Assembly: GCA_016708435.1 (NCBI GenBank)
Contig: JADJFV010000001.1
Coordinates: forward strand, 186,001-250,000
DNA: 64,000 bases
DNA from: Leptospiraceae bacterium
Lineage (GTDB): Bacteria; Spirochaetota; Leptospiria; Leptospirales; Leptospiraceae
Direction: 5' to 3'
Program-made: the position numbers and the translations under genes
The notes under the pieces: generated by a model
What the model was told of the DNA's origin: nothing
What the model saw: only the letters and a program-made list of their open reading frames with translations
Database searches by the model: none
Shown here: positions 18,395-26,924 of the stretch, in pieces
Layout of the letters: each line of letters begins with the position of its first letter
Position numbering within the stretch: position 1 is the stretch's first letter

Positions 18395-19342
18395 CTAGGA
18401 CATCTTTACAATTATTTTTCCTTTTGCTTTTCCTGATTCTATTGCAGAGATGGCTTCCTTTGTTTGAGAGAGTGAGAAAGTCATTCCTATGACTGGTTTA
18501 ATTTTCCCAACTGAGAGAAGGGATTCTAATTCGATATAGTCTTCCGGTTTCGCTCTCATATTTCCAGGAACCAATCGTTTGCCACCAAATAGCTTTGAAA
18601 GAATTACGCGAAAGAAAGAGAAAGGGGAAAGCAAGGTAGACACATAATATCCGTTATCCGTTAAAATAGAAGATGCATCTTGAAAATTAAGTTTCCCATA
18701 AGCATCAAATAGGATATCATATTTCTTACCATTTGTAAGAATATCTGTTTTAGTATAATCAATTACATCATTTGCACCTAGTTGTTTTGCAAAATCAAAA
18801 TTTTTGGAACTACAAACTGCTGTCACCTCCGCACCTCTTGCCTTTGCTATTTGAACTGCAAAGTGACCTACTCCACCAGTAGCTCCATTGACTAATACTT
18901 TCTTTGCTGAAATATCTCCACATTGTCTAAAACCATTCAATGCAGTGAGAGCGGCTACAGGCAAAGATGCTGCCGATTCATGCGACAATTTTTCTGGTAA
19001 GGGGCGAATCGCATTAGCCGGAGCGACAACTAATTCGGCTAAGGCACCTTGCTTGCCTATAAAAGTTGTAACTGCACCATATACAGAATCTCCTACTTTA
19101 AAATCCGTTACTCCTTCTCCCAATTTTTGAATAACACCGGAAAAATCTGTTCCCAATACTTTCGGAAATTTAGAGCCTGTAACAATTTTTAAAGCACCAC
19201 TTCTAATTTTAAAATCCAAGGGGTTAACAGAAGCAGCCTTTACGGAAACTAAAACAGTTCCTTTTGAAGGAACAGGATCAGGAATTTCTCCAATTTCTAA
19301 AACATCAGGACCACCATAAGAATTAATAAAACTTGCTTTCAT
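18395..19342 (-). CDS. NAD(P)H quinone oxidoreductase-like MDR protein
   Basis: The 315-residue protein is a zinc-independent medium-chain dehydrogenase/reductase. It shows the GroES-like N-terminal fold (VKAASVNPLDFKIRSG), the catalytic-domain entry GTDFSGVI, and the Rossmann motif NGATGGVGHFAVQIAK (near residue 150). No Cys/His zinc-binding set is visible. Quinone reductase or enoyl reductase activity is expected for this family, with substrate unknown. GAGG lies 5 bases before the ATG. It is 19 bases upstream of the FecR lipoprotein start, so the two may be co-transcribed. Confidence 0.85.
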   Translation of the reverse strand: MKASFINSYGGPDVLEIGEIPDPVPSKGTVLVSVKAASVNPLDFKIRSGALKIVTGSKFPKVLGTDFSGVIQKLGEGVTDFKVGDSVYGAVTTFIGKQGALAELVVAPANAIRPLPEKLSHESAASLPVAALTALNGFRQCGDISAKKVLVNGATGGVGHFAVQIAKARGAEVTAVCSSKNFDFAKQLGANDVIDYTKTDILTNGKKYDILFDAYGKLNFQDASSILTDNGYYVSTLLSPFSFFRVILSKLFGGKRLVPGNMRAKPEDYIELESLLSVGKIKPVIGMTFSLSQTKEAISAIESGKAKGKIIVKMS

Positions 19343-19402
19343 AAATACCTCACTCTTAAGAATAACTATTCGTTACCTGCTAAACTAGTCACCTCAATTT
19401 TT

Positions 19403-19588
19403 TTAAAATTCTTTTGTATTTGAATATTGGATTCCATTGTTCTCTTGGAGCAAATTGATATAATCCGCTGCATACTTCGATTCATTTGCTTTTCTAGGAC
19501 AATCAAACCGCTTGTATTTTGCTAAGAACTTTTTTTCTTCTTCCTTCTTTATAAATCGCTTTTGTCTTCTATTCGTTACATTCATCAT
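19403..19588 (-). CDS. Possible small basic protein
   Basis: The 61-residue reading frame is very charged at the start (RRQKRFIKKEEEKKF) and ends in a more ordinary sequence (YAADYINLLQENNGIQY). Two adjacent ATGs open it, but there is no clear ribosome binding site. It sits alone between the oxidoreductase and lipoprotein genes. I recognise no family and cannot exclude a chance ORF. Confidence 0.35.
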   Translation of the reverse strand: MMNVTNRRQKRFIKKEEEKKFLAKYKRFDCPRKANESKYAADYINLLQENNGIQYSNTKEF

Positions 19589-19723
19589 AGCTTGTATTTA
19601 TATCGCCAAATGTATTTTTCTATTTACATTTTCCCCAAAATTTTTGCTATAAGTTATAATGTTTGTTTTATTATAGTGCTAAGCATTCTTTTTCGAAATT
19701 CATGAATCATTCGGTATTAACAA

Positions 19724-20509
19724 TTAGTCATTTTCAGTCCATGTTTTTATTTCAATTTGATAATCACGATGAAAGTAATACCCACCAAAATTCGTAAAAG
19801 GACCTAAGCCAAGAATACCAGGAATGAACTTACAAAGAATAGTGCTAGCATTGCTCCATTTTCTTTTTCCAATTTTAATAATTAGCTCTGTAGTTTTTCC
19901 TTTTTCGATAAGGATGGTAGGACATGAAAAATGATTTTTGCCTAAATACTCCGCATCCAAAACTTCATAGCATAAAGTATTCGGATTGCGCTGAATGTAT
20001 TTTCCATTATGCCTTTCATCATAATCATATCCAAATAGAAATAAGATTGCCTTTGATTCTATAGGATTAAATAAAAAATTTAACTTATGATTCGTATTTT
20101 CCATAGATGCGTAATAGTAATTTTCAGGAATAGTAAACTCATACTCCTTTCCATTTTTAAAATCAAATTTTGTAGAATAGTTTATTCCCGTTTGAATAGA
20201 AGGAGGTATTGGTATTGTGTGCTTATAAGGAATTGGAATTCTAAATGTATAATCTATTCCCCATTCATCATAATATATAGGAGTAGGAAATAATCTAGAC
20301 AAATTAAATTCAATATCCGACAATTCAAAATTATCCTCAGATTCAATTTTAACAATCAAATTTCTTTTACCGGCTTTTTCAAAATTCAAAGTTTCTCGAT
20401 AGTTTTTATTTTCATTCAAGTCATCTCTTGTAAAAATTCCATCTTCGTAATTACAACTGCAAATCATTACTAGGAAAAATAAATAGAACTGTAAATGCTT
20501 TAAATTCAT
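19724..20509 (-). CDS. Lipoprotein of unknown function
   Basis: The 261-residue protein has a signal peptide with lipobox MICSC (Cys19). The mature part is rich in aromatic and Pro residues (YDEWGIDYTFRIPIPYKHTIPIPPS) and has beta-strand patterns throughout. It ends in GGYYFHRDYQIEIKTW. No family is recognised. The gene stands alone, with a repeat-containing 630-base region upstream. Confidence 0.7.
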   Translation of the reverse strand: MNLKHLQFYLFFLVMICSCNYEDGIFTRDDLNENKNYRETLNFEKAGKRNLIVKIESEDNFELSDIEFNLSRLFPTPIYYDEWGIDYTFRIPIPYKHTIPIPPSIQTGINYSTKFDFKNGKEYEFTIPENYYYASMENTNHKLNFLFNPIESKAILFLFGYDYDERHNGKYIQRNPNTLCYEVLDAEYLGKNHFSCPTILIEKGKTTELIIKIGKRKWSNASTILCKFIPGILGLGPFTNFGGYYFHRDYQIEIKTWTEND

Positions 20510-20595
20510 GTGGCTAATTAAATGTAAATGATGTGAGTCTCTTTCTTTCTAGTAAATTGCTTCCAACTTCTCTCATAATGTAATCCTTTATACAC

Positions 20596-20624
20596 GTAGA
20601 GACAGGTCTGAGACCTGTCTCTAC
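20596..20624. repeat. 29-bp near-perfect palindrome (REP-like)
   Basis: Two perfect 14-bp arms (GTAGAGACAGGTCT and its complement) surround a single central G. Palindromes of this GTAGAGAC type occur as dispersed repeats in other bacterial genomes, so it is probably a mobile palindromic unit. There is no T tract, so it is not an obvious terminator. It lies in the 632-base gap between 20510 and 21141. Confidence 0.75.
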
Positions 20625-20645
20625 TACTAAAATATAAATCTTTTT

Positions 20646-20750
20646 CTATTTCAAAAATTTATAACAAATCGGAAAGCCGATGAGTAAAACAATGAGTAGA
20701 CTCAAGAGATAGAATTTTCTTTCCTGTATTCTGAATCCAACTTCTTCCAT
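20646..20750 (-). CDS. Possible 34-residue single-pass membrane peptide
   Basis: This frame of 34 codons is too short for most gene callers. It encodes a short charged start (MEEVGFRIQERKF) followed by one clear hydrophobic helix (YLLSLLIVLLIGFPICY) and a basic end. A weak GGGA lies about 11 bases upstream. The membrane-helix pattern is suggestive, but the evidence is thin. Confidence 0.3.
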   Translation of the reverse strand: MEEVGFRIQERKFYLLSLLIVLLIGFPICYKFLK

Positions 20751-20868
20751 AATTCTATTCCCACAAAATAAATGCAAAATTATAATGAAGATATACCTCT
20801 AGTATCCAAGCAAAACCAGCTTTCACAACTTGTCAATCTCAACAATAAAGGTATGCAAATTTACAAAA

Positions 20869-20918
20869 GCCCCAACGGGGCGCAATACTCTCCGCATGGG
20901 TGTCCTCTCAGCCCATGC
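20869..20918. repeat. Two adjacent intergenic hairpins
   Basis: GCCCC-AAC-GGGGC (20869-20881) is followed by a 7-bp stem GCATGGG/CCCATGC with an 11-base loop (20894-20918). Short tandem ATGCA words follow. The first hairpin resembles GC-rich REP cores found in several phyla. I see no gene here, and an overlapping plus-strand reading frame is low-complexity. Confidence 0.6.
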
Positions 20919-21004
20919 AAAGATTCATGCAAACATTCATGCATATATAATTTCCAAAAGAATTTCTAAAAGCTAAATTACTAAACGACCAATTCAACAT
21001 TAAC

Positions 21005-21125
21005 CATAACCCATGTTGCAGTCCTCGTTGCAGTTCATGTATCAGTTCAACTATACTCTAAAAACTTTCAGACTAAAGATGGACTGCAATATGAACCGCA
21101 ACATGAACTGCAACGAGGGGTTATG
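21005..21125. repeat. Long interrupted inverted repeat downstream of the 21142 gene
   Basis: An 18-bp perfect inverted repeat (21023-21040 with 21101-21118) has a 60-base spacer and is bracketed by an outer CATAACCC/GGGTTATG pair. Related TTGCAGT and ATGAAC words recur inside it. It could fold as a long mRNA 3'-end stem for the minus-strand gene ending at 21142, or be a mobile palindromic element. No T tract follows. Confidence 0.7.
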
Positions 21126-21141
21126 TTATGTATACCGAGGC

Positions 21142-21960
21142 TTACATTCCGGATAATATCATTTTGCCATAAACATTTCCCTTGGCACCGAGGGCGATGT
21201 GAATGGACTCAATCCAATCAAAGGTTTCTAGGAGGGGTTGAATATCGTTAGTGACAGTCTTCTCTGTGTATTTACCGGATTTAATACCACCGTAGATCAG
21301 AAAGCTGAGAATATCTTCTCTTAGCCTCTGCCAGTTCAAAACTACATGATGAGGAGCGTCCTTCCAGGGAGAAGAAAGTTTAGATGAATTCAGATCGGAA
21401 ATCGTAGGCTTATTTCCATTCTTCGCTGCGATGCAATCTTTTGTATTTTCAACGCTAGAAGAAAGCCAATGGATTTTATCCTTAGAGTAGAGAGAAGGAG
21501 AATAAAAGGCTCCGCTTAGTTTGTAAGTTTTGAAATTTTCATCTAGGTGAGATTCTTTTGTGGCTTTGCCTGATTTGAAGATTGATTTTAGAAAAATATC
21601 ATCTTCTTTTGGGCTAACGTATCCAATGGTGAAGTCAGGATATAGAACTTTTTCTTCCTCTACAAAAACTGGTTTATGCAAAAGAAACGCACTAGCAGAC
21701 TGAGTCGGAAAGTATTCTTCATAGGGAAGATTTCCGTTCTTTAAAAATAAGGGAGTCATTAGACTTAATTCCGTCCACGCATTACCGGGATTTAACGCTG
21801 AGGAAATATATTCCTTCATTCCAATGGAATTAGAATAGATTGCAAGTAGAACGTCATTCGGTATGGTAGATTGAATTTTATTAATTTCGACAGGGCTTGC
21901 ATTGGGAGCAGGTTTTCTTTCTGTTGTGAAAATATCCGCTGTGAGTAAATTATTTTCCAT
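21142..21960 (-). CDS. 3' fragment of a frameshifted membrane-associated protein
   Basis: This 272-residue frame opens at MENNLLTADIFTT, which makes sense as the continuation of the 21816-23060 reading frame. Restoring one A in the TTTAAG at 21961-21966 joins SFYLK directly to MENNLLTAD. The fragment has no signal peptide and no good ribosome binding site of its own, and ends in a mixed alpha/beta region (FDWIESIHIALGAKGNVYGKM). Its family is unknown, but it is plausible as a beta-strand-rich periplasmic domain of a DUF3352-like membrane protein. See the paired entry. Confidence 0.6.
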   Translation of the reverse strand: MENNLLTADIFTTERKPAPNASPVEINKIQSTIPNDVLLAIYSNSIGMKEYISSALNPGNAWTELSLMTPLFLKNGNLPYEEYFPTQSASAFLLHKPVFVEEEKVLYPDFTIGYVSPKEDDIFLKSIFKSGKATKESHLDENFKTYKLSGAFYSPSLYSKDKIHWLSSSVENTKDCIAAKNGNKPTISDLNSSKLSSPWKDAPHHVVLNWQRLREDILSFLIYGGIKSGKYTEKTVTNDIQPLLETFDWIESIHIALGAKGNVYGKMILSGM

Positions 21961-23060
21961 CTTAAATAAAAAGAAATTGAATTTGCATTCTCTGCAATTG
22001 GTTTTAAGAACGGAGTGAAGTTTGTGTCAGACAAACCGATGTAAGCCACAGCTTGAATACCTTCTTTGTAATATTCTTTGAATACAGAATCCATTTCCTT
22101 ATTTGCAAGGATTGATTTCTTAGCGGGATTGGTTGCCGCCTCTAGAGTGCGTGAAAGAGTTTCTAAAGAATCAGACAAAAATAAATACTCTCCGACTAAT
22201 ACAAAGTAGACAGAGCCATGATTAGCCTCTACTTGACTAATAATCAAATTTCCATTTTTAATTCCTTCTTCTAAAAATCCAGCTTCATAGTTTTCCTCTG
22301 ATATTACATTCTCTTTCTCTTCTACAGGAGCAGTTACCGACTCATCAGCATTAGCCGCATCCTGTGGAGGATTAACAGGCTCATTTGGTTTAGCCGCTTC
22401 TGGCTCCACTTTCTTTTCTTCTTTTATTTTTTTAAGAGGAATTTTTTCAGCCTTAAAAGATTCAATCATCGTAATCCCAAATCTAGATTTTAAATTGGTC
22501 TTCGCTACTACTGAATAAGTTCCATCGGTAAATGATGCGTAACCAATACTTTCTCCGAACAATTCTAAGAAATCTTTCCAATCTAGCAGTGCGTTTGACT
22601 TTAGCTCCACAAGGTATAGAAGCTCACCCAATTTCTTTCCTGCAAGCGAAGAAAGAAATCTAGTCCATGCTTCGGAGGTTTCTATTTTTTGAAATGTCTC
22701 TGATTTGATTAGGATTTCTTTTATGGACTTTGTATTCTTAATTTCAAAATAGAATTCAGCATCCGGAGGAACAGTATACAATCCCGATTGAACCTTGGAG
22801 TGAATCTTATAGTGCTTTCTAAAAACAAAATATCCAGACGTAGCAAGTGCGGCAGTCAACGGAAAAGAGAGAAAAAATGCGATTAGCCGCTTCCGATCTG
22901 CAATGATATATTCTTTAAAAGCACGGAGTTTTGCAAATAGGGCTGCTACTATCGAAGCGATAGAGTTTCCGATTTTACTAAATATATTTATAAAGAAAAA
23001 TTTTATAAAATGAAAGATGGATAAAAGTTTTTGTTTTATACGTTGGAAAAATGGATTCAT
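21816..23060 (-). CDS. 5' fragment of a frameshifted single-pass membrane protein
   Basis: The 414-codon frame has an amphipathic basic N-terminus, one membrane helix (LIAFFLSFPLTAALATSGYF, about residues 59-78) and a periplasmic region with a Glu/Pro/Ala-rich linker near residues 215-250. The last 30 or so residues (from WKIIYSQRIF) are out of pattern and come from translating past the frameshift near 21963. The intact product would be about 640 residues in total. AAGGA lies about 14 bases before the ATG. The frameshift could be a sequencing error in a short A run or a real pseudogene. Confidence 0.65.
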   Translation of the reverse strand: MNPFFQRIKQKLLSIFHFIKFFFINIFSKIGNSIASIVAALFAKLRAFKEYIIADRKRLIAFFLSFPLTAALATSGYFVFRKHYKIHSKVQSGLYTVPPDAEFYFEIKNTKSIKEILIKSETFQKIETSEAWTRFLSSLAGKKLGELLYLVELKSNALLDWKDFLELFGESIGYASFTDGTYSVVAKTNLKSRFGITMIESFKAEKIPLKKIKEEKKVEPEAAKPNEPVNPPQDAANADESVTAPVEEKENVISEENYEAGFLEEGIKNGNLIISQVEANHGSVYFVLVGEYLFLSDSLETLSRTLEAATNPAKKSILANKEMDSVFKEYYKEGIQAVAYIGLSDTNFTPFLKPIAENANSISFYLRWKIIYSQRIFSQQKENLLPMQALSKLIKFNLPYRMTFYLQSILIPLE

Positions 23061-23286
23061 AGTAAGTGTAAATTCCTTTTGCTATATTGAAGCCTACGAA
23101 GCACAAGTATGTAAGCAAGAAGATTTTTTTACAGTCATTTTAAACAAATATGAGAAATCTATCTGGCAATACCACGATAGTATTAAGCTAGATAGACCTT
23201 GCGAAGGCGCTGTGTTCGCGACAAAGCGAACGGGTGGACGATAAAGCTGTTCGAGGTGACTGCATAATTTTTTTTCAATTAATGAT

Positions 23287-23315
23287 TTGACAATTTAAAA
23301 AAACATTAGGAATTT
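23287..23315 (+). promoter_or_regulatory. Possible promoter for the 23352 lipoprotein
   Basis: A consensus -35 TTGACA (23287-23292) is followed after 17 bases by a poor -10 (GAATTT). It sits 37-65 bases before the start codon in the divergent gap 23061-23351, which otherwise holds only a 6-bp hairpin (23214-23231). Confidence 0.3.
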
Positions 23316-23351
23316 TAGTAAAAACTGTTTCTACCAAGTGAGAGTCCACCC

Positions 23352-26300
23352 ATGCAGAGAGTCCTTACAATCTTCTTAGTTCTAATTTTATTACAGGCAA
23401 GTTGGAGTTGCCAAAAAAATTCTAAGAAGCTATCCGATGTTAATCTTTTTACTGATGGGTTTCAATCTAGCAGTGGACTAGTTCTTTTTAATTTATTGGA
23501 TTCTTACCCCGCCTTAAAGCAACCATTTAAAAGTGTCAAGGTAGATGACTTCAATACGAGGCTTGATAATTCGCTGCGTCTTTCTGCAAAAGAAGATATA
23601 CTAGGAGGGTTGAGACTCATTCAGAGCATAATGTTAAATACCCGCACAGAATTACAAGCACTCTTAGGGCAAACGGCAAATATGCTCGGACGAATTCAGC
23701 GAAATAATCCTGCAACCTATAACAACCTTCAACCGCTACTAGAAAGAGTTCGAAATTACAATCAACCAGTGATTCGAAATGTATTACCAATTACTACCTC
23801 ATATCTACTACAAGAATATACAACTAAAAGCTCCGCGACTATAAGTAGACAAGTGACCGATTTTGCAAACACACTTGGCAATGCAGATTCCAAAAAGACA
23901 ATGGAGGATTACCAGGATGTAGCCGTCAAAGGGATAAGATCAAATTCAATCGTGAGAGCAGCTCTAGAAAGTGCAACTAACGCATTTTTAGATCCAGTTA
24001 TCAGCGGAGATAGGAAATTAAAAAACGGACTCATTGGAACCATCTATGGATTCGGAGAAATGTTATATAAAAGAACCGGACCCTCCGACAACAAAACATC
24101 AGAAACCACCATCAAGGAGCTAATGGTAAACGCTGAAAAATACTATACCGTTGGTGGAAGCGGATTCTCTACAACCTACAGCACAAGTTATACAACTCCC
24201 GTTACAATCAATTCAGCGGAATTAAGCAATGTGATTGTAGACTTATATAAAAACATTCGTCAGCTATTAGTTCCACCTGCTTCTCCAACTACAAAAGACT
24301 CAACAGCAATTTTAGTCGATAAGCTCGGAGAAAATCTACAGCTACTTGATTTTGCAGGCACGACTACTGGAATTGAAAATTCTCTTTTAGATTTAGTTCT
24401 CCAAGATTCTTACGGTAAAGATAGATTCAAAGATTCAACGGCTAATAGCATTTCTGCGCTAGAGAGTTTGCTACTAACGCTGAGTATTGTGGATTCGTTT
24501 GGTTATAAATGGAACGTAGCACAAACAGATAGAAGTTGGATCACCGAACCTACCTATGGCCAGTTGAATTTGGGCGATAGTCTTTGGGCTTTGCAATCAG
24601 TCATACAAGCAGGAACCGCAATCAATTTTAATTCCATTATGACCTCTAGCAAGAACAGCGCAAAAGTTTTTAAAAATGGAGTAGCACTCACAGGTGCGGC
24701 TAATGGCATAGATTTTAATACTGCTGAACTTTCCCTCTTAGAAGCAGAATCCATTGGATCCGCTCTACCGATAGAATCCTCCGGAACCGATTTTATTTAT
24801 AGGAATACAATTCCCTGGGTTTTGAACTGGGTAAAGCGCGTAACGTATTCTGGCTATGGACCTTATTATAATAAAAATAAAAAAGATAGCAGTGGAAATT
24901 TCCTTGCGCCAGATGGGGCTATTGCTCGTTATGCGAATCTTTCCGAAAATCGCTTCAAGCCTACCTGGCAAACGGCAAAGTATAAAATCTGTATTAGCAA
25001 TACAACAACGACTATAGCGAATTGTAAAGACATTGGAATGGGAGGCACTGAGTATGCAGGACAAAGCACTTCTGGCAATGCTGCCAATCCAGGATCCGGG
25101 TTCACCATATTTGAAATCGCAAAAACCGACTCAGAGCGTGCAGTCAGTTCAGATGAAGAAGCATTTTATAAAAACTTTCAGTGGTTACTTTACGAAAAGC
25201 GGTTTGTCGTTGTTATCCCCGCCAGAGCCAAATTGGATGCGTCGCTTGCATTTGAGGAAGCACTATTTATTGTAGCGATAGGAAATGGACTCAAAGGTAT
25301 GATGAGTCTAAAACCATATTGCAGCAGCTCTACAGCATCTACTTGCGGGGGAGCAAGCAATGGAACATGGCAAAAAAATACTTCGGTGAGTTTAAGAGAT
25401 AATGCAGCTAGCTATAAAGACTTTACTGCTTCTAAATTTTCTAGCGTTGCTGGAGATTCAGCCGTTTATGTAGAAGGTTGGGGCTATGGAGCAGCGGGAA
25501 ATCTTCCTTTCCAAGAAGCTCTAGTCTTACAATCAAATCTCGTGTGGCCTCTACTCATTCCAAACCCAACACAAGTATATGGACTAATTCCCCCCGTAAT
25601 CTCTTTTAATTTTCCTGTCTTAGAAAGACTTGGATTTACGGGAACAACGACTGTTACCCCCTCTTTAACAACAGCAAATTGGGAAAAGCGAAATAAGCTG
25701 CTCCCTCTTATTGTCGCCCTTGCAAAGACCTTAGACGATCAAGCTGATGCAACAACCGTCGGAAAGAATCCATTTACATTACTTACCGATCTAAGTAAAA
25801 TTCTTTCTAGACCCTATTTATTGGTTGATGTTGACAATACGAGTATTCCTAGCCCTCCTTATACAACCAAGCCAACGTTAATCAATATAAGGCTAACGGA
25901 TGATAACCCCATAAGATCTCCTACAGCTACACCAGGCGAATATCTTCCATCTGATATAATCTTTTCGCCTATTTCTTTTCTTGTCGAAAGCCAAAGAAGA
26001 TTTCAAGATGGTGCAATCATTCTTGTGGCTAAGACAGATTTGCTTACAAACTTAGTGCAGATGTTTGTTTCGCTTGGAGATTCTACCAAAAAATCAGGTA
26101 GAGATAAAATCTGGGCAGCAGTGCAAAGAATTATGGGACAGATTAAAGTAAATTCAGATGGTGCTACTGCGGCTAACCAATACAACCTACAACAATTTAT
26201 TATCGAAAAAGTAGCCGTTCTTGCAGCTTATCCAGATAATAGATCAAAAAATGTAACAGATAGTTCTTGGTCAGGAGTCAATGATTCCGTTGCATTTGCC

Positions 26301-26846
26301 AGAGATTATTTTTCCAAAACATCTGGATACTCCCTTGTAAAAAACATTGATTTTATTTTAGATTTGGTAATTGATATTAAGCCAACACCAGCGGAAGTTA
26401 CAGCGCTTTTAGATATGTTAGATTCCCTCCTCACGAAAGAGGCTAATGGCTATTACAACCTAACAAATATTTTAACAGACTACGTTCCACCAGTGCTCAA
26501 GCAAACAGCGCCCTATGGACGGAATGTATTCGGATTATCGTATTCACTTGCTAGCCCGGGAGGATTTGTTTATTTCCTCGAAGGCAACATGAGCTTTAGT
26601 CCATACAGCATTGCAAGTCTGGTCTCTGATGCAGAGCGATTCTTGAAATCGGATATGGTCGTAACCGCTCAAAATACACCTAACTCTCTGCTTTATTCGA
26701 GTGGAGTGTTAGTTTCTCTTTTTGCAGACATTTACCAATACGGAAAAAAATTAGAAAAGCAAGGGCTTTCGTTTGAAGACAGTTTAAATATAAATGAGAA
26801 CACCTCTGTTTTTCAGAGATTAAATATAATTTTCAGCATAAAATAA
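23352..26846 (+). CDS. Very large lipoprotein of unknown function
   Basis: The 1164-residue protein has a signal peptide with lipobox ASWSC (Cys20). The mature part is Ser/Thr/Asn-rich with many long helices (e.g. residues about 60-190 and 1000-1100). It contains isolated Trp- and Gly-rich turns but no domain that I recognise. There are no internal repeats or enzyme motifs. The next gene starts 78 bases downstream and also encodes a large lipoprotein, so the two are probably a functional pair, perhaps on the outer membrane. The start is the ATG that begins the signal peptide; its ribosome binding site is weak. Confidence 0.75.
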   Translation: MQRVLTIFLVLILLQASWSCQKNSKKLSDVNLFTDGFQSSSGLVLFNLLDSYPALKQPFKSVKVDDFNTRLDNSLRLSAKEDILGGLRLIQSIMLNTRTELQALLGQTANMLGRIQRNNPATYNNLQPLLERVRNYNQPVIRNVLPITTSYLLQEYTTKSSATISRQVTDFANTLGNADSKKTMEDYQDVAVKGIRSNSIVRAALESATNAFLDPVISGDRKLKNGLIGTIYGFGEMLYKRTGPSDNKTSETTIKELMVNAEKYYTVGGSGFSTTYSTSYTTPVTINSAELSNVIVDLYKNIRQLLVPPASPTTKDSTAILVDKLGENLQLLDFAGTTTGIENSLLDLVLQDSYGKDRFKDSTANSISALESLLLTLSIVDSFGYKWNVAQTDRSWITEPTYGQLNLGDSLWALQSVIQAGTAINFNSIMTSSKNSAKVFKNGVALTGAANGIDFNTAELSLLEAESIGSALPIESSGTDFIYRNTIPWVLNWVKRVTYSGYGPYYNKNKKDSSGNFLAPDGAIARYANLSENRFKPTWQTAKYKICISNTTTTIANCKDIGMGGTEYAGQSTSGNAANPGSGFTIFEIAKTDSERAVSSDEEAFYKNFQWLLYEKRFVVVIPARAKLDASLAFEEALFIVAIGNGLKGMMSLKPYCSSSTASTCGGASNGTWQKNTSVSLRDNAASYKDFTASKFSSVAGDSAVYVEGWGYGAAGNLPFQEALVLQSNLVWPLLIPNPTQVYGLIPPVISFNFPVLERLGFTGTTTVTPSLTTANWEKRNKLLPLIVALAKTLDDQADATTVGKNPFTLLTDLSKILSRPYLLVDVDNTSIPSPPYTTKPTLINIRLTDDNPIRSPTATPGEYLPSDIIFSPISFLVESQRRFQDGAIILVAKTDLLTNLVQMFVSLGDSTKKSGRDKIWAAVQRIMGQIKVNSDGATAANQYNLQQFIIEKVAVLAAYPDNRSKNVTDSSWSGVNDSVAFARDYFSKTSGYSLVKNIDFILDLVIDIKPTPAEVTALLDMLDSLLTKEANGYYNLTNILTDYVPPVLKQTAPYGRNVFGLSYSLASPGGFVYFLEGNMSFSPYSIASLVSDAERFLKSDMVVTAQNTPNSLLYSSGVLVSLFADIYQYGKKLEKQGLSFEDSLNINENTSVFQRLNIIFSIK

Positions 26847-26924
26847 ATGTTTACAAAAAAGAAAATAATTTGCACATTTGACAAAAGGTGTAAAAAACCT
26901 AAACGAATTTACGAGGATTTGAAA

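Noticed and set aside
20772..20969. 65-codon plus-strand frame with Cys-rich end
   Set aside because: Its Cys codons come from tandem ATGCA words and hairpin arms, and no ribosome binding site precedes it.
21816..21966. Programmed frameshifting as the reason for the split gene
   Set aside because: The site has no slippery heptamer of the X-XXY-YYZ type or clear downstream pseudoknot that I can see; an indel is simpler.
23190..23235. GTTCGC/GCGAAC stem between divergent genes
   Set aside because: Only a 6-bp stem with no T tract or known partner; too little to annotate as a feature.
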